From NCBI RefSeq assembly GCF_937616625.2, contig NC_065577.1, forward strand, positions 5,435,001 to 5,499,000: a stretch of DNA of 64,000 bases, in the 5' to 3' direction. Numbering within the stretch: the stretch's first letter is position 1; the number at the start of each line of letters is the position of its first letter. The position numbers and the translations under genes were made by a program. The DNA is from Mercurialis annua (taxonomy: Eukaryota; Streptophyta; Magnoliopsida; Malpighiales; Euphorbiaceae). The notes beneath the pieces are model-generated. The model did no database searches, was not told where the DNA came from, and saw only the letters and a program-made list of their open reading frames with translations. Of this stretch, positions 44,301 through 55,799 are shown piece after piece.

Positions 44301-46178
44301 AAGCCAAAAGACTTCCTGAAAACATTTTCAACATTTCACTTAATTTATCTGGTGATCCTTTGTCATCGTAACCACAAAATAGCTTAGCTGTGAAGTCGCA
44401 AATTGCCTGCGAAAACCATTTTTTAATATCAACATGCATATATGTACAAGTTCTTAAGGTTTAATTAAAAGAATGGAATAATTGATTATGAGTTATCCAA
44501 ACTATCATTTTATCGCAATTTTTAATTTATCTTATTTTAATTACTAAGTTTTAATTTCATTTCAACACAGATTTCGGCCAAAATGATGATGTGACAGCCG
44601 GAGTTTACCACGTGGCAATCGTTTTTTCTTGTGTTTTTCATAATTTTTTTGTCTTATATGCATAATTTCAACTCGGAAGGAATTTTTCGGCCAAATTGTG
44701 CATACATGTCAAGTTTTTAGTCAAAAAAATAAAATACGGCTGCCTTATGCATTTTTGCCAAAAATCGGTCCGTTGAAACAAAATAAATTAAATTTAGTAA
44801 CCAAATTAAAAGAAATTAAAATTTGCTAATCAGATTGAAAGAAATGAAAGTTCGGTCAACAAAATAAAATATAATAATAGTTTGGATATTTTCGGAATCA
44901 ATTATCCGTAAAAAAATGATATAGTAAAAAGAGTTAGCCTGGAATTTACTGTGGAAACAGCGTCTTTTACGTTGACAGCGTCTTGGTTAGACCAAGAATA
45001 TAGAGTTTTTGTCACCAGGTTTTCTATCTGTGGAAGCAATTTTGTTTTGAGGCTTTCTGTTCCCAATTGACTTAATAGAGCTCCTCGTATAAATTTATGA
45101 ATATAACCTGACATATTAATTTTTGATTCACCTTCTAGTGAAAATATTTTAGAAAATGTGTCTAAGTACCACAATTCCACCAATGTTCCTTCTTTATTTA
45201 TGATGTAACGGTTGAATTCTTGATCCGTCGAAATTACAATTGGTCGACCGGCTATATTACTTCGAAATATAGGTCCATACCTATATATCCATAAAAATGA
45301 CTATAGTAAATTTAATGATTCAAAAATTTATGCTTAAAGATGTTAGAGATAGTAACATTATAAAGATTGATTAAATTGATCATTTGACATAGTATCAAAA
45401 ATATCTATGGTTGAATATATTTCAATTCCCGAAATATATATGCATGCATAATCTGTTAGAATTAATAAAATCAATGAAAACTTTAAGTCGTGACTAAAAA
45501 TTTTAAAGGTTTTTTTGATTATTTAGGAGTAAATAATATTGGGGTATTTGTAAAAAAAAAAAAAAAAAACTCTGCCTTTTACGTTAATAACGACTTTAAC
45601 ACAACTTTTAATTAAAATTTGACGTAAAAAATCAGTCTTTTATTTTTTTAGCATTTTACAGCCAAAAGTTATTATCCAATGTCGTTTCGGGCACTGAAAC
45701 CCGTCAAAACGACTTCGTTTAGTGAAGAAAAATATGTGGATGCTAGAAAATAACATGAATTGTAAAGTTGAGCTTTTATGCCGAATATTAAAGATTATAC
45801 TTAAATTGTTACAAACATGAAATATGGGGCCTTTTTTGCAAATAACCCATTAATATAACATATAGTATGTTCGTATTTTTCATAATAAAAGTAATATTTT
45901 TTGTTAGACAAGCTTAAATTTGCCATATATATCTAATAGAATAAAATGAAATTATAGAATACAACATAATTAACTCTTTACCTTTGAATTCTTTTCTTAA
46001 TGAAAGGATGGGTACCTAGAGAATAACTAGGCTTGATTAGCTCAAGGGTCTCTCCTATAAAAGGTAAACCCATTGAACCTGGAGGCAGAACACCTTTGCA
46101 ATTAGGGTTCCTCCACTTGTTAATCCAAATAGTACAATATAAGCCAAATAATGCTATAAAAAACAATACAAATGCCAT
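35526..46178 (-). CDS. cytochrome P450, CYP87-like (copy 2)
   Basis: Nine exons: 45982-46178, 44950-45280, 44257-44406, 43702-43959, 41383-41469, 39953-40031, 39739-39845, 38885-39015, 35526-35616. They give 476 residues, and every junction phase matches copy 1. Features: N-terminal anchor; hinge [29 protein letters not shown]-helix FASLESIS, keeping the family Glu; K-helix ETLR; FNPARW; haem loop [12 protein letters not shown]; end KLFEKQ. The loop has one extra Gly codon (four GGA in a row), so the conserved Phe is displaced from the haem Cys; exon 8 is 131 nt against 128 in copy 1. All introns are GT-AG. The ATG at 46178 aligns with copy 1. Introns are swollen by MITEs, organellar DNA and LTR debris. 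Triterpenoid or sterol oxidation is the family role; substrate unknown. Confidence 0.9.
36013..36142. repeat. 130-bp direct repeat, left copy
   Basis: It matches 36917-37046 with a few substitutions (AGTTTTTATTATT to GCCCGTAGAT). The last about 30 bases are plastid 23S-like. It flanks the LTR fragment at 36143. Confidence 0.8.
36143..36916 (+). mobile_element. LTR fragment in intron 8
   Basis: It starts TGTAATATCCCGTG, the 5' end of the LTR family that includes 2122-5149, here on the plus strand. Shared backbone includes the block around ACCGTTGGATC and ATATGTTGTG. A TATA-like AATAAATAG at 36608-36616 is followed by a leader with AAACCCTAGAAAC and a possible donor (CG|GTAAGCG). The 3' part is missing. 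Inside it, 36464-36588 is a GCGCGATGG/CCATCGCGCC array. Confidence 0.75.
36464..36588 (+). promoter_or_regulatory. U3 word array (GCGCGATGG/CCATCGCGC) upstream of LTR TATA box
   Basis: GCGCGATGG and its complement CCATCGCGCC occur about seven times, ending some 20 bases before the TATA-like box. The homologous place in the 2122-5149 LTR holds a different word, ACCGGACC. Confidence 0.7.
36917..38680. other. organelle-derived DNA mosaic in intron 8
   Basis: Two pieces are recognisable as decayed plastid 23S rRNA. 37013-37186 is antisense and contains CGGCCCGTAGATCCTAAC, ATGGTATCTCACTATTGGC and TTCCACCTAAGCAGTGC. 38617-38670 is sense: GCCTTCCAAAAAGGGATGGA, then GGCGTGCAAAAG. Most differences look like C-to-T or G-to-A changes, as expected after methylation in the nucleus. 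The sequence between (37500-38600) is GC-richer than its neighbours and looks organellar, but I cannot place it. 36917-37046 is the right copy of the 130-bp repeat. Confidence 0.65.
41314..41342. repeat. (AT)n microsatellite in intron 5
   Basis: About 14 uninterrupted AT units. Confidence 0.95.
42418..42448. repeat. short palindrome beside a MITE
   Basis: TTAATAGTTGCAGCG and its complement are separated by one base. It adjoins the target duplication of the MITE at 42449, so the MITE may have inserted at a hairpin or into an older palindromic element. Confidence 0.85.
42449..42809. mobile_element. Mutator-like MITE A in intron 4, TSD ACTATTAAA
   Basis: Ends GGGTTTTTGATATTTGGGTG and its complement; perfect 9-bp duplications at 42440-42448 and 42810-42818. 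The core repeats TTCCGCATTC..GAATGCGGAA hairpins around ACATGTGGG. It has no coding capacity; overlapping frames on both strands come from the symmetry. Confidence 0.93.
42921..43312. mobile_element. Mutator-like MITE B in intron 4, TSD AAAGAGTGA
   Basis: Same family as MITE A, 111 bp away. Ends GGGTTTTTGATATTTGGGTG and complement; perfect 9-bp duplications at 42912-42920 and 43313-43321. It has one more core repeat than MITE A. The separate target duplications prove two independent insertions. Confidence 0.93.
44490..44895. mobile_element. possible TIR element in intron 2
   Basis: TTATCCAAACTATCATTTTA on the left resembles the complement of AATAGTTTGGATATTTT on the right, with further weak pairing inward. 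Target duplication not resolved. Confidence 0.35.
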
Positions 46179-46225
46179 GTTTTTTGTTCTCACTAGCTAT
46201 TTGTGGAATTGTACAATCCATTTAT

Positions 46226-46235
46226 CTATTTATAT
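46226..46235 (-). promoter_or_regulatory. TATA box of the second P450
   Basis: ATATAAATAG lies about 50 bases upstream of the ATG, in the same conserved context as in copy 1 (CCATATGAATG upstream). Homology with the copy 1 promoter extends to about 46345. Confidence 0.65.
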
Positions 46236-46397
46236 GCATTCATATGGATGTGTTAGTGTATTGAACTTGTTTATGAACAACGAAAAGTCATAAGAATAAT
46301 TAATGATAACTTAAATATAATCGGCCACCGTCTTAAATGGATAGTCTAGAGAGTTCAGCATAAACACATATATTAAAAATAATTTTTTAAATAAAAT

Positions 46398-46710
46398 GAC
46401 CTTAACCGCAAGAAAGGGGATGTCGAGAGTGGGGCTAGTGATTGGAGTAAAGTCGTAATAAAGTAGTCGTACTGGAAGGTGCGGCTGGATCACCTCCTTT
46501 TCAGGGAGAGGTAATACTTATTGGGTAGTATTTTGATTTGACACTGCTTCATACCCCAAAAAAAAGGAGCTACGTATGAGTTAATCTTGTCGACGGAAGT
46601 GTTCTTTTTCAACGGTGAAGTAAAACCAAGCTCATGAGTTTATTATCATAGGTCGGAATAAGTTAATAGGATCCTTTTTTTTATATCCTCATGCCCCTCC
46701 CGCTTTTTTA
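46398..46710 (+). pseudogene. nuclear plastid DNA: 16S rRNA 3' end and spacer
   Basis: ACCTTAACCGCAAGAAAGGG, GTACTGGAAGGTGCGGCTGG and ATCACCTCCTTTTCAGGGAG are the 3' end of plastid rrn16 including the anti-Shine-Dalgarno CCTCC. The start of the rrn16-trnI spacer follows (TTTGACACTGCTTCA, GGTGAAGTAAAACCAAGC, TAGGTCGGAATAAGTT). Numerous C-to-T and G-to-A differences show it is an old nuclear copy. It lies just beyond the end of the duplicated P450 promoter. Confidence 0.93.
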
Positions 46711-48342
46711 AACCCTGTTTAATCTCTTTTTTTTATTTACCAACATAACCTTATTTAGTTTTTTAATCTTAAAATACCTTTTTTTACTTTTTTTTTGTTT
46801 AATGTCTTTTATCGATTTTGTTTTTTATATTTATGGTAGTGTTTTTTATAGTGTTTAATGATGTATTTTATGGTGCTTTTATAGTGTTCTTTTATTGTAA
46901 GTACGCCAGCTCTTGGTGTATTTACGATGTATTTTCCTAAAAAAATTATAAATCAATTTTTTATATATAAAATCAATAACATCAAAATAAATTGGAATAT
47001 AAAATAATAATATGAGATCTAAAATAATGATAGATTTATGTAAATAAGAGAATAATTATATGAATAAGAGAATAAGATATCTAAAATAATATGTATACAA
47101 AAACCAAACAATCATAAAAACTTAAAAAAATTAAATAATCACAAAAGATCTAAAAGGAGGAAGAAATACGACGACAATAAAATCACCGGAAAAAAGACAA
47201 CAATGATAATATTCTTTGGTGCAATCGATGTCGGTTTTTTATGCTCGTAGATCTAAAAGGTGGTGGCTTCTTGTGTTTGTAGATCTGAGAAAAAAAAAAC
47301 AAAAGAGAAATTTGAGAAGAGAGACATTTGATAGGAATGAGAAAAACAAATTAGAGATAGCTGTGATTAGAAAAAGATGATAATAGAGCTCTAATTAAGA
47401 AAAATGTTATTTTTAAATTATTTTGCAAATCTGAATATTGAGAAAAATTAGCTAAATATGACAGAAAACGTTGTAATGATTTTCTTGAAAGTAGGACAAT
47501 TTAAAAATAATATCTATATTAATTTATAAAAAAACATCACGATTATTTTTATTCAAACCAGTAACCATTTTTTGAACTGTATGTATAACTATTTCAACCT
47601 AAACTGAACCACATTATGAATAGTATTTTTATTTTTTAGTTGTTTTGACGAGTTTTTATTAATGAACATCTTAATAGTTTGTCCATCTTTTTATTTAATG
47701 AACCCGATTTAAATATAAAAATTGTGTCATAAACGTTCAAATCTTCACCGCATTAGAAGATCGACAAAGAGAACATTAAATTTTATAAAAAGCAATATAA
47801 AATTTTTTAATAAGAAAAACATAAATTTCATAGAAAAAGAAATCAAAATAATTAGAGAAATAAAAAAGATATAAAATAATTACTAGATTTAAAAAAGACA
47901 AATGAAGAACTAAAAAGAAAAACACCGGGGGATCAAAATATTGATTGGTGGTTACCTTGAAAAGGGCAAAAAAATAGAGTTTATTTAGGAGGAGGCTGCT
48001 TATTTATTAGAATTAATATGCTTGGATTTTATTCTCTTTTTAGAAGTATAACTTTCCTTTTTCTACCATCAACTTTCTATAGTTGTTTTAATTGAATTAT
48101 TATTTATCCAAAAAAGGATAAAAATAATAATATATCTATACATTAAATTGTTTCTAGTTCTACCAACCCTAATCGCTTTCCTTTATACAACCTCAACAAG
48201 AAAAGGATGGTCATCACCTATTATATATAGGTTTAACATTTTAAAATTTTAAAATTCTTTTTTATCAATTAAAACCATATTTTAAAATTATTTTAATTAT
48301 TTTGAAGAACTAAAATTTTACAGATAATTTTAATTATTTTTA
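46711..48342. other. intergenic, no gene seen
   Basis: AT-rich. 46840-47480 shares ATAGTGTTTTTTATAGTGTTT-like words with 21885-22140, probably the same dispersed non-coding repeat. No open frame is supported. Confidence 0.45.
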
Positions 48343-48649
48343 GGATTAATTACATATAAAATCACCACATTTACATGAATTATCGAAAATAACTCGACTT
48401 TTAAAAGGTGTCAATTCAGAACATCACCTTCCGTTTCTTTTCAAAAAAAACATCGACAATTTTCAATGGCATTTTTACTGACGTGGCAGACCCATCGGGT
48501 GTCCAAGTCAGCAAATTTTTACCTAAAAATGTCCCTATATTGTTTTTTTAAAAGAAATGAAAGGTGATGCCCTGAATTGACACGTTTTAAAATTCGAGTT
48601 ATTTTTAAAAAAATCATGTAAAGGTGGTGATTTTATATGTAATTAACCC
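48343..48649. mobile_element. TIR element, 307 bp, TSD TTATTTTTA
   Basis: Ends GGATTAATTACATATAAAAT and complement of ATTTTATATGTAATTAACCC; perfect 9-bp duplications at 48334-48342 and 48650-48658. It has no coding capacity. Confidence 0.88.
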
Positions 48650-48810
48650 TTATTTTTATAATTGACTATAATTGACAAACAAACTTTCAAAATGGACTAA
48701 ATGTTATGATTTTAAAAAATTGGTTATAATTGACTTTAAAAATAAATATTTGGCTTTTTAAAACATTAAATCTTATAGTATATACCATTGATAAGTACTA
48801 AAAAAATATA

Positions 48811-50426
48811 GGGCCCTATTTAGTTTTGGCAAATACTGACTGATTTTCAGAAAATTATTCCAAAAAAATTAAAAAAAAACGGAATTTGGTGTTTAGTTAT
48901 AGTATTTTCTAATTTAGAAAACTAAAAAATAATTTTGATAATTTTATATATAATAACTAATGGTTGAGAAACGCCAAAAAAAATATTTTCCTACCATTTT
49001 TTTATTAAAAATAACTTTAAAAAAAAACAATTTTCTAATTGATATTAATTTTATCTAACAAGTTTAAAGAACACTAAGAGAATTTAGTTTCAGAATTTAA
49101 CAACGAGAATCACTATTTATTCAATCTAATTATTGATAGAATTTTTTTAAATATTAGTAAGCAATTGCATGTAGAAATGGTCAGGAGCGGACCCAGCCTT
49201 TAGGGTGAAGTAGCGTCCGCCCCCGCAAACTTCTAAAAAAGATCAATTTTAATACTTCAATTTTGTTAAAAAAAAATTATTATAAATTTTACCAACATTA
49301 TAACTACTTAGTTGAATATGTATATACACATCATGGTTTGATGTATATTGTTATATATATTTTTATGATTATCTATATTTTCTACGATAATTTTTTTTGC
49401 CCTCTCATTTTAAATTTCCTTGTTCCGCTTTTGGAATAGCCACATTTTATAATTATGCAGTTCACAGTTCGAGAAACACTTGAATCGGCCCTAAACCACT
49501 CCTTGAATTGTTCCGGACCGTTTTGGAATCGGAATGCACCCGGTTTGAATTTTTTTTTTAAACATTAAAATTAAAATTAAAATTAAATTTAATATAATCA
49601 ATCAACTAATTAATTATATTATAATGAATCAGACAAATATAATTAGTATATAATTTAAAACGTATATTTTCTTAAATATTCCAACCAATATTTTTGGTTC
49701 TGAAAAATATTAACCGAACCGTAATCTCTCTCTCCATTTCTGTTCTGTTTTTATCTGGTTCAGAATTTGACCTTTTTTTGGGCAAGTTTGACTAGTTTAA
49801 TTCTGAACTGGTTTGTAAACTCAACCTGATCCATGGTTGTTTCTACATGTGATATTTAAGTATAAACAATAGGGAGGCTTTTATAATCTCACTTGGTTAA
49901 ATATTGTGCATCTTCTTCTTATCTAGATGTTGACAATGATTATTTACTCAAATACGAAATTGAAACACATTAATATCATTTTTCAATTGTATAATAATTG
50001 AAGAAAAAATTAAAAATACAAAAATAAAAGTAATTTGCTGAAGTTTTTTTTAATTGTCACTTGTCATTAGTTTAAACATAATCAATGATTTAACTATTTT
50101 ATTTTCAAACTATGACATACACATTCATCATGATATAAAAAAATGGCTTAACACATATTTCCTCCTCATATTTAAAAGTAATTATTTTAAATTAAATATT
50201 AAATTGTCAAAACTCAAATTTCAATATTTTTAATATTTTTAAAGGTTATAAAACATTCATGAAAAAAAAATACGAGAATTTTATTTAAAAAAAGTAATAT
50301 AATGTTTGATTTTAGAAAAATAAAACAATAAAAAAATTAAATAATCAAATAAAATTTCGATTTTTGATCTTCCATTTAAAAAAAATTGAAAATAAAAGAC
50401 ATTTTTTTTACAACTAAACAAGACCT
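48811..50426. mobile_element. possible hAT-like non-autonomous element
   Basis: GGGCCCTATTTAGTTTTGGC at the left resembles the complement of the right end, AGGTCTTGTTTAGTTGT. Flanking 8-mers AAAATATA and AAAATATT match at seven of eight. The 1.6 kb interior shows no transposase and includes a GC-richer stretch at 49185-49235. Confidence 0.4.
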
Positions 50427-50434
50427 AAAATATT

Positions 50435-50749
50435 GGTTTAATTGTACCAAAAATCACCAAATTTCGCGTGTTTTTGGTATTTAACATAATTTTTTTTTAT
50501 TGGCATGAAAAATCATCAACTTTCATTTTTTGACATATTCGTCTACATGACCATTTTCCTATGAAAAATTAAGCGCAAAACGACGCCGTTTTAGCGCAAA
50601 ACGGCCATTTTACATTCAAAACGGCGCCGTTTCACAACTCGTGGACTAATATGCCAAAATATGAAAAGTTTGTAATTTTTTATGTCAAAAAAAATTATGT
50701 TAAATACCAAAAACACGCGAAAGTTTGTGATTTTTTATGCAATTAAGTT
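50435..50749. mobile_element. TIR element, 315 bp, TSD TAAAATATT
   Basis: Inverted ends GGTTTAATTGTACCAAAAAT and AACTTAATTGCATAAAAAAT (right complement). Perfect 9-bp duplications lie at 50426-50434 and 50750-50758. The centre has AAAACGGCGCCGTTT, a GC palindrome. Confidence 0.87.
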
Positions 50750-50792
50750 TAAAATATTAGATGGAGAAATAACCATTAGAGTTTTCCTTTGG

Positions 50793-51126
50793 CCAAATCC
50801 ATTTAGAGGCCCCTGTACTTTACACTTTTTTTTCCGTAGGTCCTTATACTTCATTTTTGTATTATTTGATCCCTCTACTTACCTATTTTTATTTTTCAGG
50901 TCCTTTTTGAGTTTTTTCAAGTCATTTTGTGCGACTGGAGGAAAAAAAGATTGTAAGTATAGGGACTGGAGAAAAAAACAATTGTAAGTAGAGGGGTTAG
51001 AAAAAACTCAAAAAGTACCTAAAAATCGAAAATAGATAAGTATAAGGATCAGATAATACAAAAATGAAGTATAAGGATTTACGAAAAAAAAAGTGTAAAG
51101 TACAGGGACCTCTAGATGGGTTAAGC
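50793..51126. mobile_element. TIR element 5' of the dehydrogenase gene
   Basis: CCATTTAGAGGCCCCTGTAC on the left pairs with GTACAGGGACCTCTAGATGG on the right. It is related to the element at 56810-57095 (CATCTAGAGGCCCTTGTAC). It ends about 145 bp upstream of the dehydrogenase ATG. Target duplication not resolved. Confidence 0.65.
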
Positions 51127-51269
51127 TAGAGAAATCAAAGCGACCACGTGTAAATAAAATACCCACAAAACGTATCATACAGTTAAATAATCCAATTCAA
51201 AAGAGCGGTAGCCATTAATTTCATTTCTTGTTTTCGCAATTCAAAAGAGCGGTCACCATCAATTCAACA

Positions 51270-54216
51270 ATGAAGACGGCGTCGTTTAATGTCGCTAACA
51301 AAGTAGCAGCCGTGGCCGGAGCACCAAGCTCCGGTCCCGGAAAGAGAATAATGATAACCGGAGTTAGCAGAGGTATAGGAAGAGCCCTAGCTATAGAATT
51401 AGCCAACAGAGGACATACAATTATCGGATGCTCCCGTGCTCAAGATAAGCTTAATTCTCTCCAATCAGAACTCACCTCTGATAATAACATTCAACACCTC
51501 TTCGTCAATGCTGATGTGGTAATATTTTTAATTTCAAACTTTGTTAACAAATTTATGTTATTATTATTTATAGTGTGCAAATGAGTTATATCTCAAATGG
51601 TATAAGCGTTAAGCAGAATTTTGTTAGATCGTGGTTTTAATTATTTCACTTCCTCTTTTTCAATTATCACAAAAAAAATTGATAGTCTAGGGCGGACCTA
51701 AGAAGAGCGTAAAAATATTAGTGTTAAATTTAAAAACAATTTGTTGCGTCATGTCATATTTACAAATAAATATTTGTGATAGGAAATTTTTTAATTATTA
51801 TGTATTTTTTTTATCATTAAATATTTCACACGGGGTTTGTTGGACAAATGATATGGCGCATTGGTTGTGCCGTATAATTTTTCAAAATTAAATAGTTAAA
51901 ATTTGTTGTATGCTAATCTTAAAATCTATGTTTTATCAATTATGTTCACTTTGTAAAGTTTTAGTATAGTTTTCCCCACGTTATAAAATATTTCTGGGTA
52001 CGTCATTAGTCTCTGGTCTCTGTTATTGAGTTTTAGATGTTAATGCTAATGTTTTAGACATTTGTTCTCAATTTTTTATGTTTTTTTAATGAATATTTTT
52101 TTTTGTTAATGTGGTTTTGAATTGCTTAATTAATTTTTAGAGCTCGAATAGCAGTGTCGAAGAATTAGCGAAAGTTGTAACCGAGAAGAAGGGGGTGCCA
52201 GATATTATAGGTATGCAATCAAAGGATTATCTCTGTTTTGATTGAATTGTTTTTATGCTTGTTTTAGTGTTATTGTGGTGATGATTTCATATATGTTCGG
52301 TGCAGTGAATAATGCGGGAACTATCAATGCGAACAATAAACTATGGGAAGTGCCGGTGGAAGAATTTGATAATGTGATTGATACCAATGTGAAAGGAGTG
52401 GCGAATGTCTTGCGGCATTTTATACCTTTAATGGTGCCAATTAAACGTGGAATTATAGTTAATATGTCTTCTGGTTGGGGAAGATCGGGTGCTGCATTGG
52501 TTAGTTGGATAATTTTGTAATGGTGGTTTAATATAGTTATGATTCGATATTGTTTTTTATGCTGTTACTTTTGGATTCTGACATCTGAATATATATTGAT
52601 CAGGTTGCGCCTTATTGTGCATCTAAATGGGCTGTTGAGGGTTTGAGTAGATCGGTTGCAAAAGAATTGCCTGATGGGATGGCGGTTATTGCGCTTAATC
52701 CTGGTGTTATACACACCGAAATGCTCGAGTCATGCTTTGGCTCTTCAGCGTCTTTGTACCAGGCACCTGATGCATGGTAATGATATTCTTTACTTACTAT
52801 TAAATTGTTTAAGTGCGAATTCTATATATTTATGTCCATAAAAAGTAGTTTATGCATTTGTTATTCCAATTTTCTATGCTGGTGTGCCTATCTGTAATCA
52901 CGTTTTCAGATAATTGCGCGAATTTCCACTTTTGTAGTTCATTCACCGGTGTCTCATTGATAATAATCATATGGCCTAATGTTGAAATATTTTCTTCATA
53001 TAAATATCTCAAACTTTGCCGACATTTCAGCAGCTTATTCTATTTCTCTTTATTGTCCCTGTATTAGCATATGAAATTAACATAATTTTATTACGTTCCT
53101 CCAGACTTCTAGAAAATGCGTACTTATTTGCAATGTAGCCCAGTTGCAATACTATGCATCCATTCCAAAGACATGATTCCACTGCTGATGGATCCGCCTA
53201 AGTTATAGAATTAGTCTTAGCATTCAAAAGTGGAAACAAAATACTCTAGTGCCTCTAATTTATGCGATTTCAGATTTCCCCAGTTAGCAAGAATTATATA
53301 ATTAGAACATTTATGATTTGCTTCTCTGCTTATTTGCTGCTATAATGAAGAAATCCACATAGCCCATAACAAGTGGAGATAATCCCAGTCCTTGTTGTGA
53401 ACTAACTGACATTGAGCAGAAGCCCATAAGTTTAGTCTTGAAACTCCGTTGCGGTGAAAAAACAAATAGGCAGTGGCAATAATTCTAACCTGCACAAGTG
53501 AATTTGCTTCCCAAATGTAATTTTCTAATAGCGGTATGGTGATATATGTTGATTCTTGTTGAGAAAAGAACCTCTAATACTTTTATTTTTGCCATTGTCC
53601 CTACCTAATATGCTAAACTCCTTGGCGCCATGCTGAATCGCTGATGTTTGTCAATGTATATACTTTGGCTTCAACATAATAATAGGTTCACATATGTTGG
53701 TAAACATCACTTCCTCTGTCTATAAAGGTATAAAAAGTTGCTATTTTTGGTGTCCATTGGAAAAGATAAAGTTGCTACTTTTAATGTTAGTTAAAAATAA
53801 AATTATCAAAATTACCAAAATACTCTTAATAGACTTATCCTCTGCATTAAATATAGTGGCTTTGGTTTTTTAAATCACTAATTCATAGTGATTCCCTTTT
53901 AAAAAATTAAAAGGGTATTTTAGGAACATTATAATAACTTAAACGTGGTTAACTAATTTCTTAATTCTTGTGAAAGTGCTACTTTTTTTATCTTTATGTG
54001 ACGAAGTGAGTGTATTGAGTTATAAACTTGCATAAATGGGACTTAAGATGACTGCATTTTACAGGATGTATTGATGTTGCTTGCTTAATAAGTAATAATG
54101 GTCTCATTACGAAAATAGCAATAACTTGTTGTCTGTGAATGATCAGGGCCGTAAAAGCAGCTACCATGATACTCAATCTAACAGGAGCAGACAATGGCGC
54201 GTCTCTCACCGTTTGA
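51270..54216 (+). CDS. NADPH-dependent pterin aldehyde reductase-type short-chain dehydrogenase
   Basis: Five exons: 51270-51518, 52141-52210, 52306-52499, 52604-52776, 54147-54216. They encode 251 residues and end ASLTV*. Visible short-chain dehydrogenase motifs are the cofactor loop TGVSRGIGRAL, NNAG, the catalytic Ser region VNMSSGWGRSG, and YCASK with the catalytic Tyr and Lys. The arrangement GVPDIIVNNAGTI, DTNVKGVANVLRHFIPLM and QAPDAWAVKAATMILNLTG matches the plant enzyme (Arabidopsis At1g10310) that reduces pterin aldehydes to alcohols in folate salvage, probably in the cytosol; this rests on remembered family sequence. The ATG at 51270 is the first in frame before the cofactor motif. 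The N-terminal extension MKTASFNVANKVAAVAGAPS is somewhat longer than usual. Intron 4 holds a Stowaway-like MITE. Confidence 0.93.
53707..54011. mobile_element. Stowaway-like MITE in intron 4
   Basis: CACTTCCTCTGTCTATAAAG at the left pairs with the complement of TTTATGTGACGAAGTGAG at the right, the classic mariner/Stowaway end pattern. It has no coding capacity. The TA duplication is not clear. Confidence 0.55.
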
Positions 54217-55373
54217 TTAAAATCTTCAAACCGAAGCAGATGATAGCAACGTTTCCATATCGGCAATCGGGCATCTTTACAGTGAAAAATGTTGCCCCTT
54301 TGAAACCAAAAGTTATTTCCAGGTGGATATTAGGATCAGATAGTGATGAATTCTATTTTCTTTTTTTAAGGTAGAATAGGAAATTTAATGGTCATTGCTC
54401 TATGCACTAGTTAGCGCTCGGTCGGGGTAAAAAAGTAGCTAGCTATTTAGTTGTATGATCAGATTATTGTTGCGGAGGAGCTCTTCGTCGGGTAATCAGG
54501 TAGAACATATTATTTATCAAAGCTTCTTTCAGTTTCACTGTTTCAGAGCTGAATATGGTAAGCTATAAAAACATCTGCGCTTTTAGGCAGAGAATGTAGA
54601 CACTTGAAAAAGTTCAGTACGAAGTGCAATTATCTTTTAAAATCAAAAAGCTCAGGATCATGCTTTCATTTTAGGTAATAAAAAAAAGTCCTAAATGAAT
54701 TAAGTGAATTGAAATTTTTGATTTTTTTTTTTGCAAGTTTTATTTATTTTTTTAATTTTAAGCATCAAAGGCAATTTGACTAATTGTTTAAATTCGATTT
54801 CCAAGTTATATGTTAGTATTAAAAGTTATGTTTCAAAAGACATAGATCACACTTTCAAAATAAAATGAAATTCAATATATCTATAAACATTGCTTTTCAC
54901 AATTAAGATGTATATAAAATTGAATACTTTGGTAAAAACTGCTAAGTTTTAAAATTCGGATAAGATTATTAAAATTTAAAATTTTATTGTTTTTGGATTG
55001 AGATCTTTTCGAGTTGATTGAATATGAGAAACCCGTGTTCAGCCTTTACTTCCTTTTCAACTCGGCTGCTTTCTTGAGTTCGCTGACTATTGCTAAGCAT
55101 TTGTATCCGTAGATTTAATATTAATATTAAAAACCAACTAAATACACTTTATAATCACCCAATTCAAAATAAATAACTTTGTATTCATTTCAAAAGATAT
55201 CAACTTGATATCAAAGCAAAAAATAATTATCCTGTATTCATGAAATCAAATAACTTTGAATATCTTTTTGTATTAGGCATATGAGAAGTTTTTTATTTAG
55301 TAAATAATTAAGTTAAGTGTTGGATAAAGATTTTATGTTCCACAAATAAATTAGATTAATCTATTATATTTAT
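54217..55373. other. 3' flank of the dehydrogenase gene, no gene seen
   Basis: 54217-54600 is probably 3' untranslated region and flank. The rest is AT-rich with no supported feature. Confidence 0.45.
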
Positions 55374-55374
55374 T

Positions 55375-55459
<85 letters not shown>
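55374..55459. repeat. compound (TG)n(TA)n microsatellite
   Basis: About nine TG units run directly into about 35 TA units. Confidence 0.97.
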
Positions 55460-55461
<2 letters not shown>

Positions 55462-55799
55462 CTTTAGAAATTTTTTTCTAATAATTAATATTTATATATA
55501 GTATATTTTAAATTTTATTAATTATTAAATAATAAAATTAATAATTATTTGACGTGTAACGAAGTTGGTTCCCTCAATTTTTTATTAATTCTTAGAATTA
55601 TTAATTTATAGTATATTAACTATTAAAGGGTTTACTGTATATAGATTTCTCACTATGATTAGACTTTAAAAAATAAACTGATAAAGAAACCTACTTCAAA
55701 TTAAATTTTATATTTTTATAATAATATATATTATATCTATAAATAATTTTTACAAATCCGTATAAATTATTAAAAGTAATTAACGGAAATTGAATTTTA

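Noticed and set aside
46179..46193. Upstream extension MRTKN of the second P450
   Set aside because: It would need a GTG start; the ATG at 46178 aligns with the start of the paralogue.
46398..46500. An rRNA gene (16S 3' end)
   Set aside because: Only about 100 bases of the gene are present and they carry many transitions; it is a nuclear plastid DNA fragment.
51228..51269. Upstream extension of the dehydrogenase reading frame
   Set aside because: It would need a TTG start; the first ATG is at 51270.
54126..54374. 82-codon plus-strand frame at the end of the dehydrogenase gene
   Set aside because: It is out of frame with the last exon and overlaps the 3' untranslated region.
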